Counted from the stretch's first letter, positions 24,958 through 35,766 are shown. The stretch: 44,136 nucleotides of DNA from Xylophilus sp. (GCA_009914555.1 WNDY01000036.1:1-44136), one strand, 5' to 3'. Program-made: numbers and translations. Notes: a model not told the origin generated them from the letters alone.

Positions 24958-26460
24958 TCAGGCGGCCGCGGCGGGCAGGTCGGCCACCAGGCGGATCGAG
25001 GCGGAGAGCTCTTCGAGCTGGAAGTGCGGCTTGAGGAAGGCCACGGCGCGGTAGGCGCCCGGGCGCCCCGGCACCTCGGTCACGTCGACGCGGGCCTGGC
25101 TCAGCGGAAAGCGGGCCTTCTGGGCCGGCGGTGCCGAGGGGCTCACGAGCACGTAGCTGGCCACCCAGTTGTTCAGGTACTTCTGCAGGTCGGCCTGGGT
25201 CTGGAAGCTGCCGATCTTGTCGCGCACGATGACCTTGAGGTAGTGGGCGAAGCGCGAAGCGGCCAGCACGTAGGGCAGGCGGGCCGAGACCGCGGCGTTG
25301 GCGTTGGCCGCGTCCTTGTCGTAGACCTTGGGCTTGTTGAGCGTCTGGCCGCCGAAGAACGTGGCCGAGTTGGAGCCCTTGGAGTTGACGAGGGCGATGA
25401 AGCCGAGGTCGCTCAGTTCCTTCTCGCGGCGGTCGGTGATGGTCACTTCCGTCGGCGTCTTCAGGGCGATGTCGCCTTCGTCCGTCTTGTAGGTGTGGGC
25501 CACCAGGCCGTCGACCTTGCCGCCGCCCTCGACGCCGCGGATCGCGGTCGACCAGCCGTACTTGGCGTGGGCGTCGGTGATGCGCAGGCCCAGCTGGTAC
25601 GCCGCGTTGGCCCAGAGGTACTTGTGGTGGTCGGTGCCGTCCACGTCCTCCTCGTAGGCGAAGCTCTCGACCGGCACGGTCTTGACGCCGTAGGGCAGGC
25701 GGGCGGCGTAGCTCGGCAGCACCAGCGAGACGTAGCGCGAGTCTTCCGATTCACGGAAACCGCGCCAGGCGGCCAGCTCGGCGCTCTCGAAGATCTTCGA
25801 CAGGTCGCGCGGGATGCCGAGTTCGGTGAACGACTTGAAGTCGAACAGGGCCGGCGCGGCGGCGGCAATAAACGGCGCGTGCGCGGCCGCGGCCACGCGC
25901 GAGATGCGCTCCAGCAGGGCGACGTCCTGCGGGTGGCGGCCGAACTGGTAGTCGCCGATCAGCAGCGAGTAGGGGTGGCCGCCGAAGGTGCCGTATTCCT
26001 CTTCGTAGATCTTCTTGAAGAGCACGCTGGTGTCGTGGTCGACGGCGGTCTCCAGATCCTTGAGCAGGTCCTTCTTGGTCACGTTGAGCAGGCGCAGCTT
26101 CAGGCCCGGGCCGGTCTCGGTGCCCTTGACGAAGTCGCGCAGGCCGCGCCAGGAGGCTTCGAGCTGCTGGAAGGCGGGGTCGTGCAGGATCGCGTTGAGC
26201 TGGTCGGTCAGCAGCCGGTCGATCTCGGCGACGCGCTCGTTGATCAGCGTGACCACGCCCTTGCCGGGGGCAGTCTTGATGTCCTCGTCGAGGATCTGCG
26301 AGGCCAGCTGGCCGATGAGCTTTTTCGCGTAGGGGCGCTGCGAAGGCTCGGAGACCAGGTTGCCTTCCTCAAGGATGCGGTCGAGCAGACCGGATTCGCT
26401 GGTCGTGACCGTGGTTGCTGCTGCTGCGCTGCTGCCAGCGGCCTGGGATGATTTGGCCAT
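24958..26460 (-). CDS. tssC: T6SS sheath large subunit TssC (VipB)
   Basis: TssC forms the contractile sheath with TssB. The 500-residue product has family signatures such as LINERVAEIDRLLTDQLNAI, FQQLEASWRGLRDFV, LLIGDYQFGRHPQDVALL and a C-terminal QADLQKYLNNWVASYV. I prefer the ATG at 26460 because GGTGA lies five bases upstream; an in-frame ATG at 26472 would add four residues but has no Shine-Dalgarno. It is 78 bases after tssB. Confidence 0.95.
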   Translation of the reverse strand: MAKSSQAAGSSAAAATTVTTSESGLLDRILEEGNLVSEPSQRPYAKKLIGQLASQILDEDIKTAPGKGVVTLINERVAEIDRLLTDQLNAILHDPAFQQLEASWRGLRDFVKGTETGPGLKLRLLNVTKKDLLKDLETAVDHDTSVLFKKIYEEEYGTFGGHPYSLLIGDYQFGRHPQDVALLERISRVAAAAHAPFIAAAAPALFDFKSFTELGIPRDLSKIFESAELAAWRGFRESEDSRYVSLVLPSYAARLPYGVKTVPVESFAYEEDVDGTDHHKYLWANAAYQLGLRITDAHAKYGWSTAIRGVEGGGKVDGLVAHTYKTDEGDIALKTPTEVTITDRREKELSDLGFIALVNSKGSNSATFFGGQTLNKPKVYDKDAANANAAVSARLPYVLAASRFAHYLKVIVRDKIGSFQTQADLQKYLNNWVASYVLVSPSAPPAQKARFPLSQARVDVTEVPGRPGAYRAVAFLKPHFQLEELSASIRLVADLPAAAA

Positions 26461-26538
26461 CTCTTTCACCATGTACGGGTATGCCGGGGCGTCGTCAACG
26501 AAGGCCGCCGGCGGATTGATCGGACAAGAAGGGCCGCG

Positions 26539-27091
26539 TCAGGCGGCCGGAGCTTCGGTTTCGGTGGACTCGGCAGCGGCCGGTGCGGCGGCGGGCTGGT
26601 CGGCTTCGGCCTGGCTGCGCACGGCCTTGAGGTCCTCGGTGTTCTGCACGACGCTTTCGAGCAGGTCGTCGAGCTCGTCGTTGCCGTCGAGCTTGGCCAG
26701 CAGGTCGCGCAGCTGCTGGCGGGCTTCGAGCAGCTTGGCCAGGCGGGGCACCTGGGCCACGATGGCTTCAGGGTGGAAGTCGTCGAACTTGCCGAAGTTC
26801 AGTTCGATCCGGAGGTTGCCTTCGCCCTTGAGCGTGTCGGGCACCGACAGGTCCAGGCGCGGGGCGATGTTGCCCAGGACCTCGTCGAAATTGTTGCGGT
26901 CGATCTCGACGAAGCGGCGCTCCTTGAGCTTGGGCAGCGGCGTGGCCGGCTGGCCCGACAGGTCGGCGAGCACGCCGACGACCAGCGGCAGTTCCTGCTT
27001 CTCGACCGCGTCGCCGATCTCGACGTCGTAGGTGATCTGGACGCGGGGGGGGACGGTTGCGTCCCACCCAGTGTTGCAGGCTATTCGACAT
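26539..27091 (-). pseudogene. tssB: T6SS sheath small subunit TssB (VipA), frameshifted at a C8 tract
   Basis: TssB is the small sheath subunit. The natural start is the ATG at 27091 with GAGG about eight bases upstream, giving MSNSLQHWVGRNRPP. The rest of the protein, VQITYDVEIGDAVEKQELP to the end, reads in another frame. The switch is at a run of eight C on the minus strand (27045-27052). With seven C, the frame joins as RNRPPRVQITYDVE, the conserved TssB N-terminus, and the product would be 183 residues. As written, translation from 27091 leaves the TssB frame after about 15 codons. This could be a homopolymer sequencing error, a null mutation, or a phase-variable tract. It is the first gene of the T6SS operon. 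Confidence 0.88.
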
Positions 27092-27268
27092 AAGGGGACC
27101 TCAGGAAAAGGTTGCGTTGACAGGGACTCTGCGCAGGCGCCGGTCGGATCGTCCCGCGGCGGCGCGTGCCATGCGGTTTCCATGCCGGACGTGCGGATGG
27201 CTCCGCCTGTCCGCTACCGGAACGGCGGCAGTATGCAGACAAACCATGTCGCCGCAACACTTTTTGAC

Positions 27269-27289
27269 ACCGCATACCCTCAATGCGGT
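27269..27289. promoter_or_regulatory. 7-bp inverted repeat upstream of the T6SS operon
   Basis: ACCGCAT-ACCCTCA-ATGCGGT is a perfect 7-bp inverted repeat with a 7-base centre in the 235-base gap between xth and tssB. It sits between a TTGACA (27264-27269) and TATAGG (27289-27294) on the plus strand, 19 bases apart, which could be a weak rightward promoter antisense to xth. It lies about 180 bases upstream of tssB and may be an operator for the T6SS promoter. No T-tract follows it in the leftward direction, so it is not a clear xth terminator. The rest of the gap shows no confident promoter. Confidence 0.35.
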
Positions 27290-27326
27290 ATAGGGCGCCG
27301 CAGCGCCGCCTGCGGCGGCCCCCAGG

Positions 27327-28142
27327 TCAGAGGCGGAAGTCGTAGTCGACTGTGATGGGCGCGTGATCGGAAAATTTTTCCGTCTTATAGATGTGCTCGC
27401 TGCGGGCGAGGGCGGCGGTGGCGGGGGTCGCCAGGTGGTAGTCGAGCCGCCATCCGACGTTGTTGGCATAGGCCTGGCCGCGGTTGCTCCACCAGGTGTA
27501 GGCGGCGTCGGTTGCGGTGGGCTGCAGCTGGCGGTAGACGTCGATCAGGCCGCCGCCTTCGTCAGTGAGATGTAACAGTCTTGTCATCCATGCGCGCTCT
27601 TCGGGCAGGAAGCCGCTGTTCTTCTGGTTGCTGCGCCAGTTCCTGAGGTCGATCTGCTGGTGGGCGATGTTGATGTCGCCGCAGAGGATGAACTCGCGCG
27701 CCGCCTTCAGCCGCATGAGGTGCGGGTGGAAGCCGGCGAGGAAGCGGTACTTGGCCTGCTGCCGCTCCTCGCCCGAAGAGCCGCTCGGGAAGTAGCAGCT
27801 GATGATCGACAGCCTGCGCGCCGGCGTGTCGAATCGCAGCTCGACGTAGCGGCCCTCGGCGTCGAATTCCTCGTCGCCCCAGCCCGCGATCACGTCGCTC
27901 GGTTCGTGGCGCGAATAGACGCCCACGCCCGAGTAGCCCTTCTTCTGCGCGAAGTGGAAATGCCCCTGCAGCCCGGCCAGCCGCTCGAAGCGGCCCTCCA
28001 GGTCGGCGGCCTGGGCCTTGATCTCCTGCACGCAAATACAATCCGGGCGCGTGGCCGCGATCCAGGCTTCCACGCCCTTGACGGCGGCCGAGCGGATGCC
28101 GTTGAGGTTGAGGCTGGTCAGTTTGAACAGGGAGTTTTTCAT
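27327..28142 (-). CDS. xth: exodeoxyribonuclease III (AP endonuclease family)
   Basis: The enzyme cleaves DNA at abasic sites and degrades 3' ends during base-excision repair. The 271-residue product has the exonuclease-endonuclease-phosphatase fold: [12 protein letters not shown] at the start, VQEIKA (metal-binding Glu), [29 protein letters not shown] and the catalytic [12 protein letters not shown] at the end. The start [10 protein letters not shown] at 28142 fits the family; the longer open frame upstream is a shadow of pyrE. Its ATG overlaps that of divergent pyrE. Confidence 0.93.
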   Translation of the reverse strand: MKNSLFKLTSLNLNGIRSAAVKGVEAWIAATRPDCICVQEIKAQAADLEGRFERLAGLQGHFHFAQKKGYSGVGVYSRHEPSDVIAGWGDEEFDAEGRYVELRFDTPARRLSIISCYFPSGSSGEERQQAKYRFLAGFHPHLMRLKAAREFILCGDINIAHQQIDLRNWRSNQKNSGFLPEERAWMTRLLHLTDEGGGLIDVYRQLQPTATDAAYTWWSNRGQAYANNVGWRLDYHLATPATAALARSEHIYKTEKFSDHAPITVDYDFRL

Positions 28143-28851
28143 GGTGACAGAGGTGGCGCAGCACACGGCCCAGGGGCCGCTGGCGCAGGAGTTCGTGCAG
28201 TTCGCCGTGGAGGTCGGAGCGCTGCGCTTCGGCGAGTTCAGGACCAAGGCCGGCCGCCTGAGCCCGTACTTCTTCAACGCCGGACTGTTCGACGACGGCG
28301 AGCGCCTGGGCCGGCTCGCGCAATTCTATGCACGCCGCATCCTCGACAGCGGCATCGCGTTCGACATGCTCTTCGGCCCTGCCTACAAGGGCATTCCGCT
28401 GGGCGCGGCCGTCGCGGTCGAACTGGCCCGCCAGGGCCGCAACGTGCCCTTCGCCTACAACCGCAAGGAAGCCAAGGACCACGGCGAAGGCGGCAGCCTG
28501 GTGGGCGCGCCGCTCCAGGGCCGGGTGCTGATCATCGACGACGTGATCTCCGCCGGCACCGCCGTGCGCGAGTCGATCGCCCTGATCCGGGCCGCGGGCG
28601 CCGTGCCCCACGGCGTGGCGCTGGCGCTCGACCGCCAGGAGAAGGCGACCGAGAACGGCGCCGACGTGGATTACAGTGCGGTGCAGTACGTGCGCAGCCG
28701 GCTGGGCCTGCAGGTCGTGACGATCGCGCGGCTGGCCGACCTGCTGCACTATCTCGGCCAGGACGGCGCTGCGCGGGAGCACCGGCAGCGCGTGCAAGCC
28801 TATCGCGACCGCTACGGCGTCGAAGAAGACGGCCCATCGTCTGCGAGGTGA
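28141..28851 (+). CDS. pyrE: orotate phosphoribosyltransferase
   Basis: PyrE converts orotate and PRPP to orotidine 5'-phosphate in pyrimidine synthesis. The 236-residue product has [19 protein letters not shown] at the N-terminus, [24 protein letters not shown] and the PRPP-binding motif [20 protein letters not shown] 28141 has AGGGAG six bases upstream. The start shares bases with the xth start on the other strand, so its promoter must lie inside xth. The next gene starts six bases after its stop. Confidence 0.96.
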   Translation: MVTEVAQHTAQGPLAQEFVQFAVEVGALRFGEFRTKAGRLSPYFFNAGLFDDGERLGRLAQFYARRILDSGIAFDMLFGPAYKGIPLGAAVAVELARQGRNVPFAYNRKEAKDHGEGGSLVGAPLQGRVLIIDDVISAGTAVRESIALIRAAGAVPHGVALALDRQEKATENGADVDYSAVQYVRSRLGLQVVTIARLADLLHYLGQDGAAREHRQRVQAYRDRYGVEEDGPSSAR

Positions 28852-28857
28852 GATGAG

Positions 28858-29541
28858 ATGAATCGGCGGTCCCGCACGCTGGCGGGTGGCGTCTTCCTGG
28901 CGATGGGCGTGGCCGTGCCGCAGGCGCAGGCGCAGGGCGGCATCTATGCCTGTGTCGACGGCCAGGGCCGCCGCCTCACGGCCGACCGTCCGATCCCCGA
29001 ATGCAGCGACCGCGAGCAGCGCGAGCTCAACCGCTCGGGCACCGTGCGGCGCAGCGTGGGCCCGGCGCTCAGCGAACAGGAGCAGGCGGCCATCGAGGCC
29101 CGCCGCCGGCAGGAGGCCGAGGAGCGCAGCCGCCAGCTGGAGGACCGCCGGCGCGAACGGGCCTTGGTCCTGCGCTATCCGAACGTGGCCGCCCACGATG
29201 CCGAGCGGGCCGAGGCGCTGCGCCAGGTGGACGACGTGATCGCCGCGGCCGACCAGCGGGTGGCCGAGCTGCGCGCGCAGCGCAAGGCGCTCGACACCGA
29301 AATGGAGTTCTACCGCAAGGACCCGTCGAAGGCGCCGCTGTCGCTGCAGCGCCGCTTCGCCGACAACGATGCCGACGTGCTGGCGCAGAGCCGCTTCATC
29401 GAGCGCCAGCAGCAGGAGCGCGGCCGCATCCAGGCGCGCTTCGACGCCGAGCTGGCGCGCCTGCGCCAGCTCTGGGCGGCGCAGGCCCAGGCCGGTCCGC
29501 CGGCCGCCCTCAGGCCAGCTTCTTCTTCAGCAGGGCGTTGA
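28858..29541 (+). CDS. periplasmic coiled-coil protein, DUF4124-like
   Basis: The 227-residue product has a signal peptide ([25 protein letters not shown], cleavage near residue 26), then [23 protein letters not shown], which looks like the short DUF4124 module, and a long charged helical region rich in Arg, Glu and Gln (about 75-215), likely a coiled coil. Function is unknown. It starts six bases after pyrE and is likely co-transcribed. Its last 32 bases overlap the 3' end of gatB on the opposite strand. Confidence 0.82.
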   Translation: MNRRSRTLAGGVFLAMGVAVPQAQAQGGIYACVDGQGRRLTADRPIPECSDREQRELNRSGTVRRSVGPALSEQEQAAIEARRRQEAEERSRQLEDRRRERALVLRYPNVAAHDAERAEALRQVDDVIAAADQRVAELRAQRKALDTEMEFYRKDPSKAPLSLQRRFADNDADVLAQSRFIERQQQERGRIQARFDAELARLRQLWAAQAQAGPPAALRPASSSAGR

Positions 29542-30958
29542 CCTCGGCCGGATTGGCCTTGCCCTTGCTCGCCTTCATCGCCTGGCCGACCAGCGCGTTG
29601 AACGCCTTTTCCTTGCCGGCCTTGTACTGGGCCACGTTGTCGGCGTTGGCCGCGATCACCGCGTCGATGATCTTCTCCAGCGCGCCGCTGTCGTTCATCT
29701 GCTTCAGGCCCTTGGCCTCGATGATGGCGTCCACGTCGGTGCCGTCGCCGGTCCAGAGGGCGTCGAACACCTGCCGGGCGGCGTTGTTCGAGATCGTGCC
29801 GTCGCCGATGCGGGCGATCACGCGGGCGAGCTGGCCGGCCGCGACCGGTGCGCGCTCGAGGCCGATCTCGCTCGCATTGAGCCGGCGCGACACCTCGCCG
29901 AGGATCCAGTTGGCCGCGAGCTTGGGCGCGCCGCTGGCCTGGGCCGTCGCCTCGAAGTAGTCGACCACCGCGCGGCTCTGCGCCAGCGTGGTGGCGTCGT
30001 ACTCGGGCAGGCCATACTGTTCGGCGAAGCGGGCGACCAGGGCGCGCGGCAGTTCGGGCAGTTCGCCGCGCACGCGCTCGATCCAGTCGGCGGCGATCAC
30101 CAGCGGCGGCAGGTCCGGGTCGGGGAAGTAGCGGTAGTCGGCCGCGTCCTCCTTGGTGCGCATCGCGCGGGTCTCGCCGGTGTCCGGATCGAACAGCACC
30201 GTGGCCTGCTGGATCGCGTGGCCGTCCTCGATCTGCTCGATCTGCCAGCGGACCTCGAAGTCGATCGCCTGCTGCATGAACTTGAAGCTATTGAGGTTTT
30301 TGATCTCGCGGCGCGTGCCCAGCGGTTGCCCCGGCCGGCGGATCGACACGTTGGCGTCGCAGCGGAAGCTGCCTTCCTGCATGTTGCCGTCGCAGATGCC
30401 GATCCAGGTGACGATGCGGTGCAGCTCCTTGGCATAGGCCACGGCCTCGGCGCTGGAACGGATGTCGGGCTCGGTCACGATTTCCAGCAGCGGCGTGCCG
30501 GCGCGATTGAGGTCGATGCCCGACTGGCCGACGAAGTCCTCGTGCAGCGACTTGCCGGCGTCTTCCTCCAGGTGGGCGCGCACCAGGCGCACCGTCTTCT
30601 TCTGGTCGCCGAGGAAGAAGCCGATCTCGCCGCCGACCACGACCGGGATCTCGAACTGGCTGATCTGGTAGCCCTTGGGCAGGTCCGGGTAGAAGTAGTT
30701 CTTGCGGGCGAAGATGCTGACCGGCGGCACCGTGGCGCCGATGGCCAGGCCGAAGCGGATCGCGCGTTCGACCGCGCCGCGGTTCATCACCGGCAGCGTG
30801 CCGGGCAGCGCCAGGTCCACCGCGCTGGCCTGGGTGTTGGGCTCGGCGCCGAAGGCGGTCGGCGCGCGGCTGAAGATCTTGCTCTCGGTGGAGAGCTGGG
30901 CATGGGTCTCGAAGCCGATCACGACTTCGTAGCCCTGGACGAGGGGAGGTGTACTCAT
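29510..30958 (-). CDS. gatB: Asp-tRNA(Asn)/Glu-tRNA(Gln) amidotransferase subunit B
   Basis: GatB, in the cytoplasmic GatCAB complex, binds misacylated tRNA and activates it for amidation. The 482-residue product begins [15 protein letters not shown] and contains [20 protein letters not shown] and [12 protein letters not shown], all hallmarks, and a C-terminal YqeY-like helical tail domain (about 335-480). It starts seven bases after the gatA stop. The typical bacterial order gatC-gatA-gatB is kept. Confidence 0.97.
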   Translation of the reverse strand: MSTPPLVQGYEVVIGFETHAQLSTESKIFSRAPTAFGAEPNTQASAVDLALPGTLPVMNRGAVERAIRFGLAIGATVPPVSIFARKNYFYPDLPKGYQISQFEIPVVVGGEIGFFLGDQKKTVRLVRAHLEEDAGKSLHEDFVGQSGIDLNRAGTPLLEIVTEPDIRSSAEAVAYAKELHRIVTWIGICDGNMQEGSFRCDANVSIRRPGQPLGTRREIKNLNSFKFMQQAIDFEVRWQIEQIEDGHAIQQATVLFDPDTGETRAMRTKEDAADYRYFPDPDLPPLVIAADWIERVRGELPELPRALVARFAEQYGLPEYDATTLAQSRAVVDYFEATAQASGAPKLAANWILGEVSRRLNASEIGLERAPVAAGQLARVIARIGDGTISNNAARQVFDALWTGDGTDVDAIIEAKGLKQMNDSGALEKIIDAVIAANADNVAQYKAGKEKAFNALVGQAMKASKGKANPAEVNALLKKKLA

Positions 30959-30965
30959 GGCGGTA

Positions 30966-32495
30966 TCAGCTCGTAGCGCCCGTCACACGCGTGCCAGGGG
31001 CATATACATGGTGGTCCGTGGCCTGCTGGAAGCCGTGCGCCGCATTGAGCAGGCGCGCTTCTGAGAAGTAGTTGCCGATCAGCTGCAGGCCCACCGGCAA
31101 GCCGTCCTCGCCGAAGCCGGCCGGCACGCTCATGCCGGGCAGGCCGGCGAGCGAGGCCGGCAGCGTGAAGATGTCGGCCAGGTAGTTGGCGAGCGGGTCG
31201 TCGGCGCGCTCGCCGATCTTCCAGGCGACCGTCGGCGCGACCGGGCCGGCGATGATGTCGCAGTCCTGGAAGGAGGACTGGAAGTCGTCGGCGATCAGGC
31301 GGCGGATCTTCTGCGCCTGAAGGTAGTAGGCATCGTAGTAGCCGTGCGAGAGCACATAGGTGCCGATCATGATGCGGCGTTTGACCTCGTCGCCGAAGCC
31401 TTCGGACCGGGTCTTCTTGTACATGTCGACCAGGTCGGTGTAGCGGGCTGCGCGGTGGCCGAACTTGACGCCGTCGAAGCGGCTCAGGTTGCTCGACGCT
31501 TCGGCCGGCGCGAGCACGTAGTAGACGGGAATAGCCAGCTCGGTGCGCGGCAGGCTGACCGGCACCAGCCTGGCGCCGAGCTTCTCGTATTCCTTCAGCG
31601 CCGCATCGACCGCGGCCCGCACGCCGGGCGCCAGGCCCTCGCCGAAGAACTCGCGCGGCACGCCGATGCGCAGGCCGGCGATGTCGTCGTTCAGCTGGCG
31701 GCCGAAGTCCTCTGCGGCCAGGTCGAGCGAGGTGGAGTCGCGGTCCGGATCGGGGCCGGCCAGGACCGACAGCAGCAGCGCGCAGTCCTGGGCGCTGCGG
31801 GCCAGCGGGCCGGCCTGGTCCAGGCTCGACGCAAAGGCCACCATGCCGTAGCGCGAGATGCGGCCGTAGGTCGGCTTGATGCCGGTGATGCCGCAGAAGG
31901 CAGCCGGCTGGCGAATCGAGCCGCCCGTGTCGGTGCCGGTCGCAGCCGGCACCAGGCGCGCGGCCACGGCCGCGGCGCTGCCGCCGGAGGAGCCGCCGGG
32001 CACGCGATCGGTGGCCCAGGGGTTGCGCACCGGCGCCGGCGCGACGAAGCCGACCGGCGCGACCGCGACGTTCTCGTTGGCCGAGCCCATGGCGAACTCG
32101 TCCAGGCTCAGCTTGCCGAGCGTCACGGCGCCGGCCTCGGCCAGCCGGGCGACCACGGTCGCGTCGAACGGCGAGCGGTAGCCGGCCAGGATGCGCGAGC
32201 CGGCGCTGGTCGGGAAGTCGCGGGTGACGAACAGGTCCTTGTGCGCGACCGGCAGGCCGGCCAGCGCGCCGGCGGTGCCGGCGGCGATGGCCGCGTCGGC
32301 CGCGCGGGCCTGGAGCAGCGTGGCTTCTTCGTCGATCGCGACGAAGGTGCCGAGCGCTTGGTGGGCACGGGCGCGGCCGAGAAAGTGGCCGGCGGCCTCG
32401 ACGGCCGAGACCCGGCGGTCGCGCAGCGCGGCGAGCAGTCCGGTCACGCCCAGGTCGTGCAGGTCGGCGGTAGTGGTGAGGGAGGGCGTCGTCAT
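30966..32495 (-). CDS. gatA: Asp-tRNA(Asn)/Glu-tRNA(Gln) amidotransferase subunit A
   Basis: GatA releases ammonia from glutamine for tRNA-dependent amidation. The 509-residue product has the amidase signature with its Ser-cisSer-Lys triad: Lys in VAHKDLFVT, the cis-Ser in [14 protein letters not shown], and the nucleophile in [18 protein letters not shown] 32495 lies 11 bases after the gatC stop; the upstream open frame overlapping gatC is a shadow. Confidence 0.97.
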   Translation of the reverse strand: MTTPSLTTTADLHDLGVTGLLAALRDRRVSAVEAAGHFLGRARAHQALGTFVAIDEEATLLQARAADAAIAAGTAGALAGLPVAHKDLFVTRDFPTSAGSRILAGYRSPFDATVVARLAEAGAVTLGKLSLDEFAMGSANENVAVAPVGFVAPAPVRNPWATDRVPGGSSGGSAAAVAARLVPAATGTDTGGSIRQPAAFCGITGIKPTYGRISRYGMVAFASSLDQAGPLARSAQDCALLLSVLAGPDPDRDSTSLDLAAEDFGRQLNDDIAGLRIGVPREFFGEGLAPGVRAAVDAALKEYEKLGARLVPVSLPRTELAIPVYYVLAPAEASSNLSRFDGVKFGHRAARYTDLVDMYKKTRSEGFGDEVKRRIMIGTYVLSHGYYDAYYLQAQKIRRLIADDFQSSFQDCDIIAGPVAPTVAWKIGERADDPLANYLADIFTLPASLAGLPGMSVPAGFGEDGLPVGLQLIGNYFSEARLLNAAHGFQQATDHHVYAPGTRVTGATS

Positions 32496-32506
32496 GGTCG
32501 GCGGCC

Positions 32507-32806
32507 TTATTCGATCACCTTGGGCACGAGGAACAGGCCGCGCTCCACTTCGGGCGCGCTGCGCTGGTTGGCCTCGCGCTGGTTCGGCTCGCTGGCCACG
32601 TCGTCGCGCAGGCGCAAGGCGATGGGCAGGACCGCGGCGACCGGGTGCGACAGCGGCTCGACGCCGGCGGTGTCCACGGCGCGGATGGCCTCGACGATGC
32701 GGAAGAAGTCGTTGATCCTGGCGAGCGTCTGTTCGCTCTCGGCGGGACTGAGTTCGAGCCGCGCCAGGTTGGCGATGCGGCCCAGATCCTGGGGTGTGAG
32801 GGACAT
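32507..32806 (-). CDS. gatC: Asp-tRNA(Asn)/Glu-tRNA(Gln) amidotransferase subunit C
   Basis: GatC is the small subunit that wraps GatA and GatB. The 99-residue product begins [19 protein letters not shown] and has the usual EPLSHP and LRDDVA elements ([21 protein letters not shown]) with a C-terminal LFLVPKVIE. It is the first gene of the gatCAB operon and is divergent from mreB. Confidence 0.95.
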   Translation of the reverse strand: MSLTPQDLGRIANLARLELSPAESEQTLARINDFFRIVEAIRAVDTAGVEPLSHPVAAVLPIALRLRDDVASEPNQREANQRSAPEVERGLFLVPKVIE

Positions 32807-33142
32807 GGCGGAAAAGGCTGCCGAAACCGGATGTAAAGCGCACTTTGCGGCCGGTTCACGGGGAGTTGTTCACAGGCGATAAGGTATTATCCCGGCTTTG
32901 CCGCGACGCCCTCCGCCAAGAGCCGGCCGCCGCGCGCGAAAGAAAGCCCGCAGCCCCTCCCAACCCCATGAACCGACGCCGTCCGACTGCCGCCGACGTG
33001 TACCGCCGTGTGGCAGCCCCTTCCAGGGCGCTGCGCCTGGGCGCAGGTGCCGTGGCGGCGCGGCCGGTCCGGTCGGGCGCGCACCCCTAACACCCTGGCG
33101 ACGGCAGGCCGAGGTGCCCGCCGTGCCCGAGAGGATTTTTGA
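32807..33142. promoter_or_regulatory. divergent gatC-mreB intergenic region
   Basis: This 336-base gap must hold promoters for gatCAB (leftward) and mreB (rightward). A local AT-rich spot around 32878-32890 (GATAAGGTATTAT) contains a good -10-like TATTAT (32885-32890) for the mreB direction, but no convincing -35 lies 16-18 bases upstream. GAGAGGA about seven bases before the mreB ATG is its ribosome site. Open frames here are short and Arg/Pro-biased, and I see no gene in it. Confidence 0.45.
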
Positions 33143-34186
<1,044 letters not shown>

Positions 34187-34204
34187 ACGCCCTTTCGCCT
34201 GACA

Positions 34205-34235
34205 GGCCGGCTCGCTACCATGCAGCCGGCCTTTT
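34205..34235 (+). terminator. intrinsic terminator or attenuator between mreB and mreC
   Basis: GGCCGGCT (34205-34212) and AGCCGGCC (34224-34231) form a perfect 8-bp stem with an 11-base loop, directly followed by TTTT. This fits a Rho-independent terminator 18 bases after the mreB stop. Partial read-through would give more MreB than MreC, MreD and PBP2. Confidence 0.8.
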
Positions 34236-34282
34236 GCTTCCTCTCCGTCCCGCTGCCCCTTCTTCCGGCCTGACCGACGACC

Positions 34283-35248
34283 ATGCCTCTGGGAACCCTG
34301 GACCGCAGCGCTCCGCCCTTCTTCAAGCAAGGGCCGTCGGCGCTGTCCAGGCTGCTGTTCTTCGGCGCGCTCGCGCTGTTCCTGATGGTGGCCGACGTGC
34401 GCTTCCATCTGACCGATCCGCTGCGCGCGGCCGTCTCGACCGCGCTCTATCCGGTGCAGTGGCTCGTGCTGCAGCCGGTGCAGCTCGGGCGGACCGTGGG
34501 CGAGTTCTTCGACACGCGGGCGTCCGCCCATGCGATCGAGCAGGAGGCGCGGGCCAGGCTCGTGCAGCAGTCGCAGCGCGCCGGCCAGGTCGAGGACCTG
34601 CTGCACGAGAACGCCCGCCTGCGCGGCCTGCTCGGGCTGCGCGAGCGGCTGCAGGTGCCGTCGCAGGCGGCCCAGGTGCTCTACGACGCGGCCGATCCGT
34701 ACACCCGCGTGGTGGTGATCGACCGCGGCAGCAGCCAGGGTGTGGCCGCCGGCTCGCCGGTGCTCGACGAATCGGGCGTGCTGGGCCAGGTGACGCGGGT
34801 GCACCCGTTCGTGAGCGAGGTGACGCTGCTGGTCGACCGCGACCAGGCCATCCCGGTGCTCAATACCCGCACCGGCGCGCGCAGCGTGGCCTACGGCAAC
34901 CCGGTCGCGGCGCACGGCGGCGGCATGGAGCTGCGCTTCATGCCCGGCAACGCCGACGTGAAGGAGGGCGACCTGCTGGCCACCAGCGGCGTCGACGGCG
35001 TCTACCCGCCGGGGCTGCCGGTGGCCCGGGTGCTGCAGGTGGAGCACCGGGCCGATTCGTCCTTCGCCCGCATTTACTGCGCGCCGCTGGCGCAGGTGGA
35101 CGGCACGCGCCATGTGATGGTGCTCCAGCCGGTGTCCGACGGCGAGCGTCCGGCGCGCCCCGAGCGCGAGGCCGCGCCGCAGCCGCCGCGGCGCACCGGT
35201 GCCGGCAGGCCCGGCGTCGCCGCCGGCGCGGGGGAATCGCGCCGATGA
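34283..35248 (+). CDS. mreC: rod-shape-determining protein MreC
   Basis: MreC is an inner-membrane protein with a periplasmic domain that links MreB to PBP2. The 321-residue product has a membrane helix at about residues 21-38, a coiled coil at about 70-115 (VEDLLHENARLRGLLGLRE), then a beta domain with VVVIDRGSSQGVAAGSPVLD and LLATSGVDGVYPPGLPVA, hallmarks of MreC. The Pro/Arg-rich tail is disordered. Its stop overlaps the mreD start by four bases. Confidence 0.96.
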   Translation: MPLGTLDRSAPPFFKQGPSALSRLLFFGALALFLMVADVRFHLTDPLRAAVSTALYPVQWLVLQPVQLGRTVGEFFDTRASAHAIEQEARARLVQQSQRAGQVEDLLHENARLRGLLGLRERLQVPSQAAQVLYDAADPYTRVVVIDRGSSQGVAAGSPVLDESGVLGQVTRVHPFVSEVTLLVDRDQAIPVLNTRTGARSVAYGNPVAAHGGGMELRFMPGNADVKEGDLLATSGVDGVYPPGLPVARVLQVEHRADSSFARIYCAPLAQVDGTRHVMVLQPVSDGERPARPEREAAPQPPRRTGAGRPGVAAGAGESRR

Positions 35249-35766
35249 TGCAGCCGCGCGTCGGCCCGCAGCTGCTGCTGCCGGCCAGCCCCCTGTTCAT
35301 CTGGGCCAGCCTGGCCGCGGGCCTGGCGGTCAACATGCTGCCGCTGGGCCGCATCGCCTGGGCGCCGGACCTGGTCATGCTGCTGCTCGTCTTCTGGGGC
35401 GTGCACCAGCCCGCGCGCATCGGCATGGGCGCGGCCTTCGTGCTGGGGCTGTGCATGGACGTGCAGCAGGCCGCGCTGCTCGGCCAGCATGCGCTGTCGT
35501 ACACGGCGCTGAGCTTCCTGGCGATCACCGTGCACCGGCGGCTGCTGTGGTTCTCCACCGTGTCGCAGGCGGTGCAGGTGCTGCCGCTGTCCGCCGCGGC
35601 GCACGTGATCGAGGTGCTGCTGCGCATGGCCATCGGCGGCGTCTTCCCCGGCTGGTCGGTGCTGCTGGCGCCGTTGCTGGAGGCGGCGCTCTGGCCGCTG
35701 GCCACCTGGGTTCTGCTCGCGCCGCAACGCCGCGCACCCGACCGCGACGAAAATAGACCGCTGTGA
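35245..35766 (+). CDS. mreD: rod-shape-determining protein MreD
   Basis: MreD is the small polytopic membrane partner of MreC. The 173-residue product has five or so hydrophobic segments and the family patterns PDLVMLLLVFWGVHQPARIG and GLCMDVQQAALLGQHALSY. Two tandem ATG codons begin the gene (35245 and 35248), the first giving an ATGA overlap with mreC. Its stop overlaps the GTG of mrdA. Confidence 0.94.
   Translation: MMQPRVGPQLLLPASPLFIWASLAAGLAVNMLPLGRIAWAPDLVMLLLVFWGVHQPARIGMGAAFVLGLCMDVQQAALLGQHALSYTALSFLAITVHRRLLWFSTVSQAVQVLPLSAAAHVIEVLLRMAIGGVFPGWSVLLAPLLEAALWPLATWVLLAPQRRAPDRDENRPL

Noticed and set aside
27150..27185. A sigma-54-like promoter (TGGCACG on the minus strand, complement of 27165-27171) before tssB
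   Set aside because: The -12 element is wrong: the GC expected 10 bases downstream of GG is not present at the right spacing.
32845..33090. An 81-codon plus-strand ORF before mreB
   Set aside because: Arg/Ala/Pro-biased with no motif and no ribosome site; lies in the promoter region.
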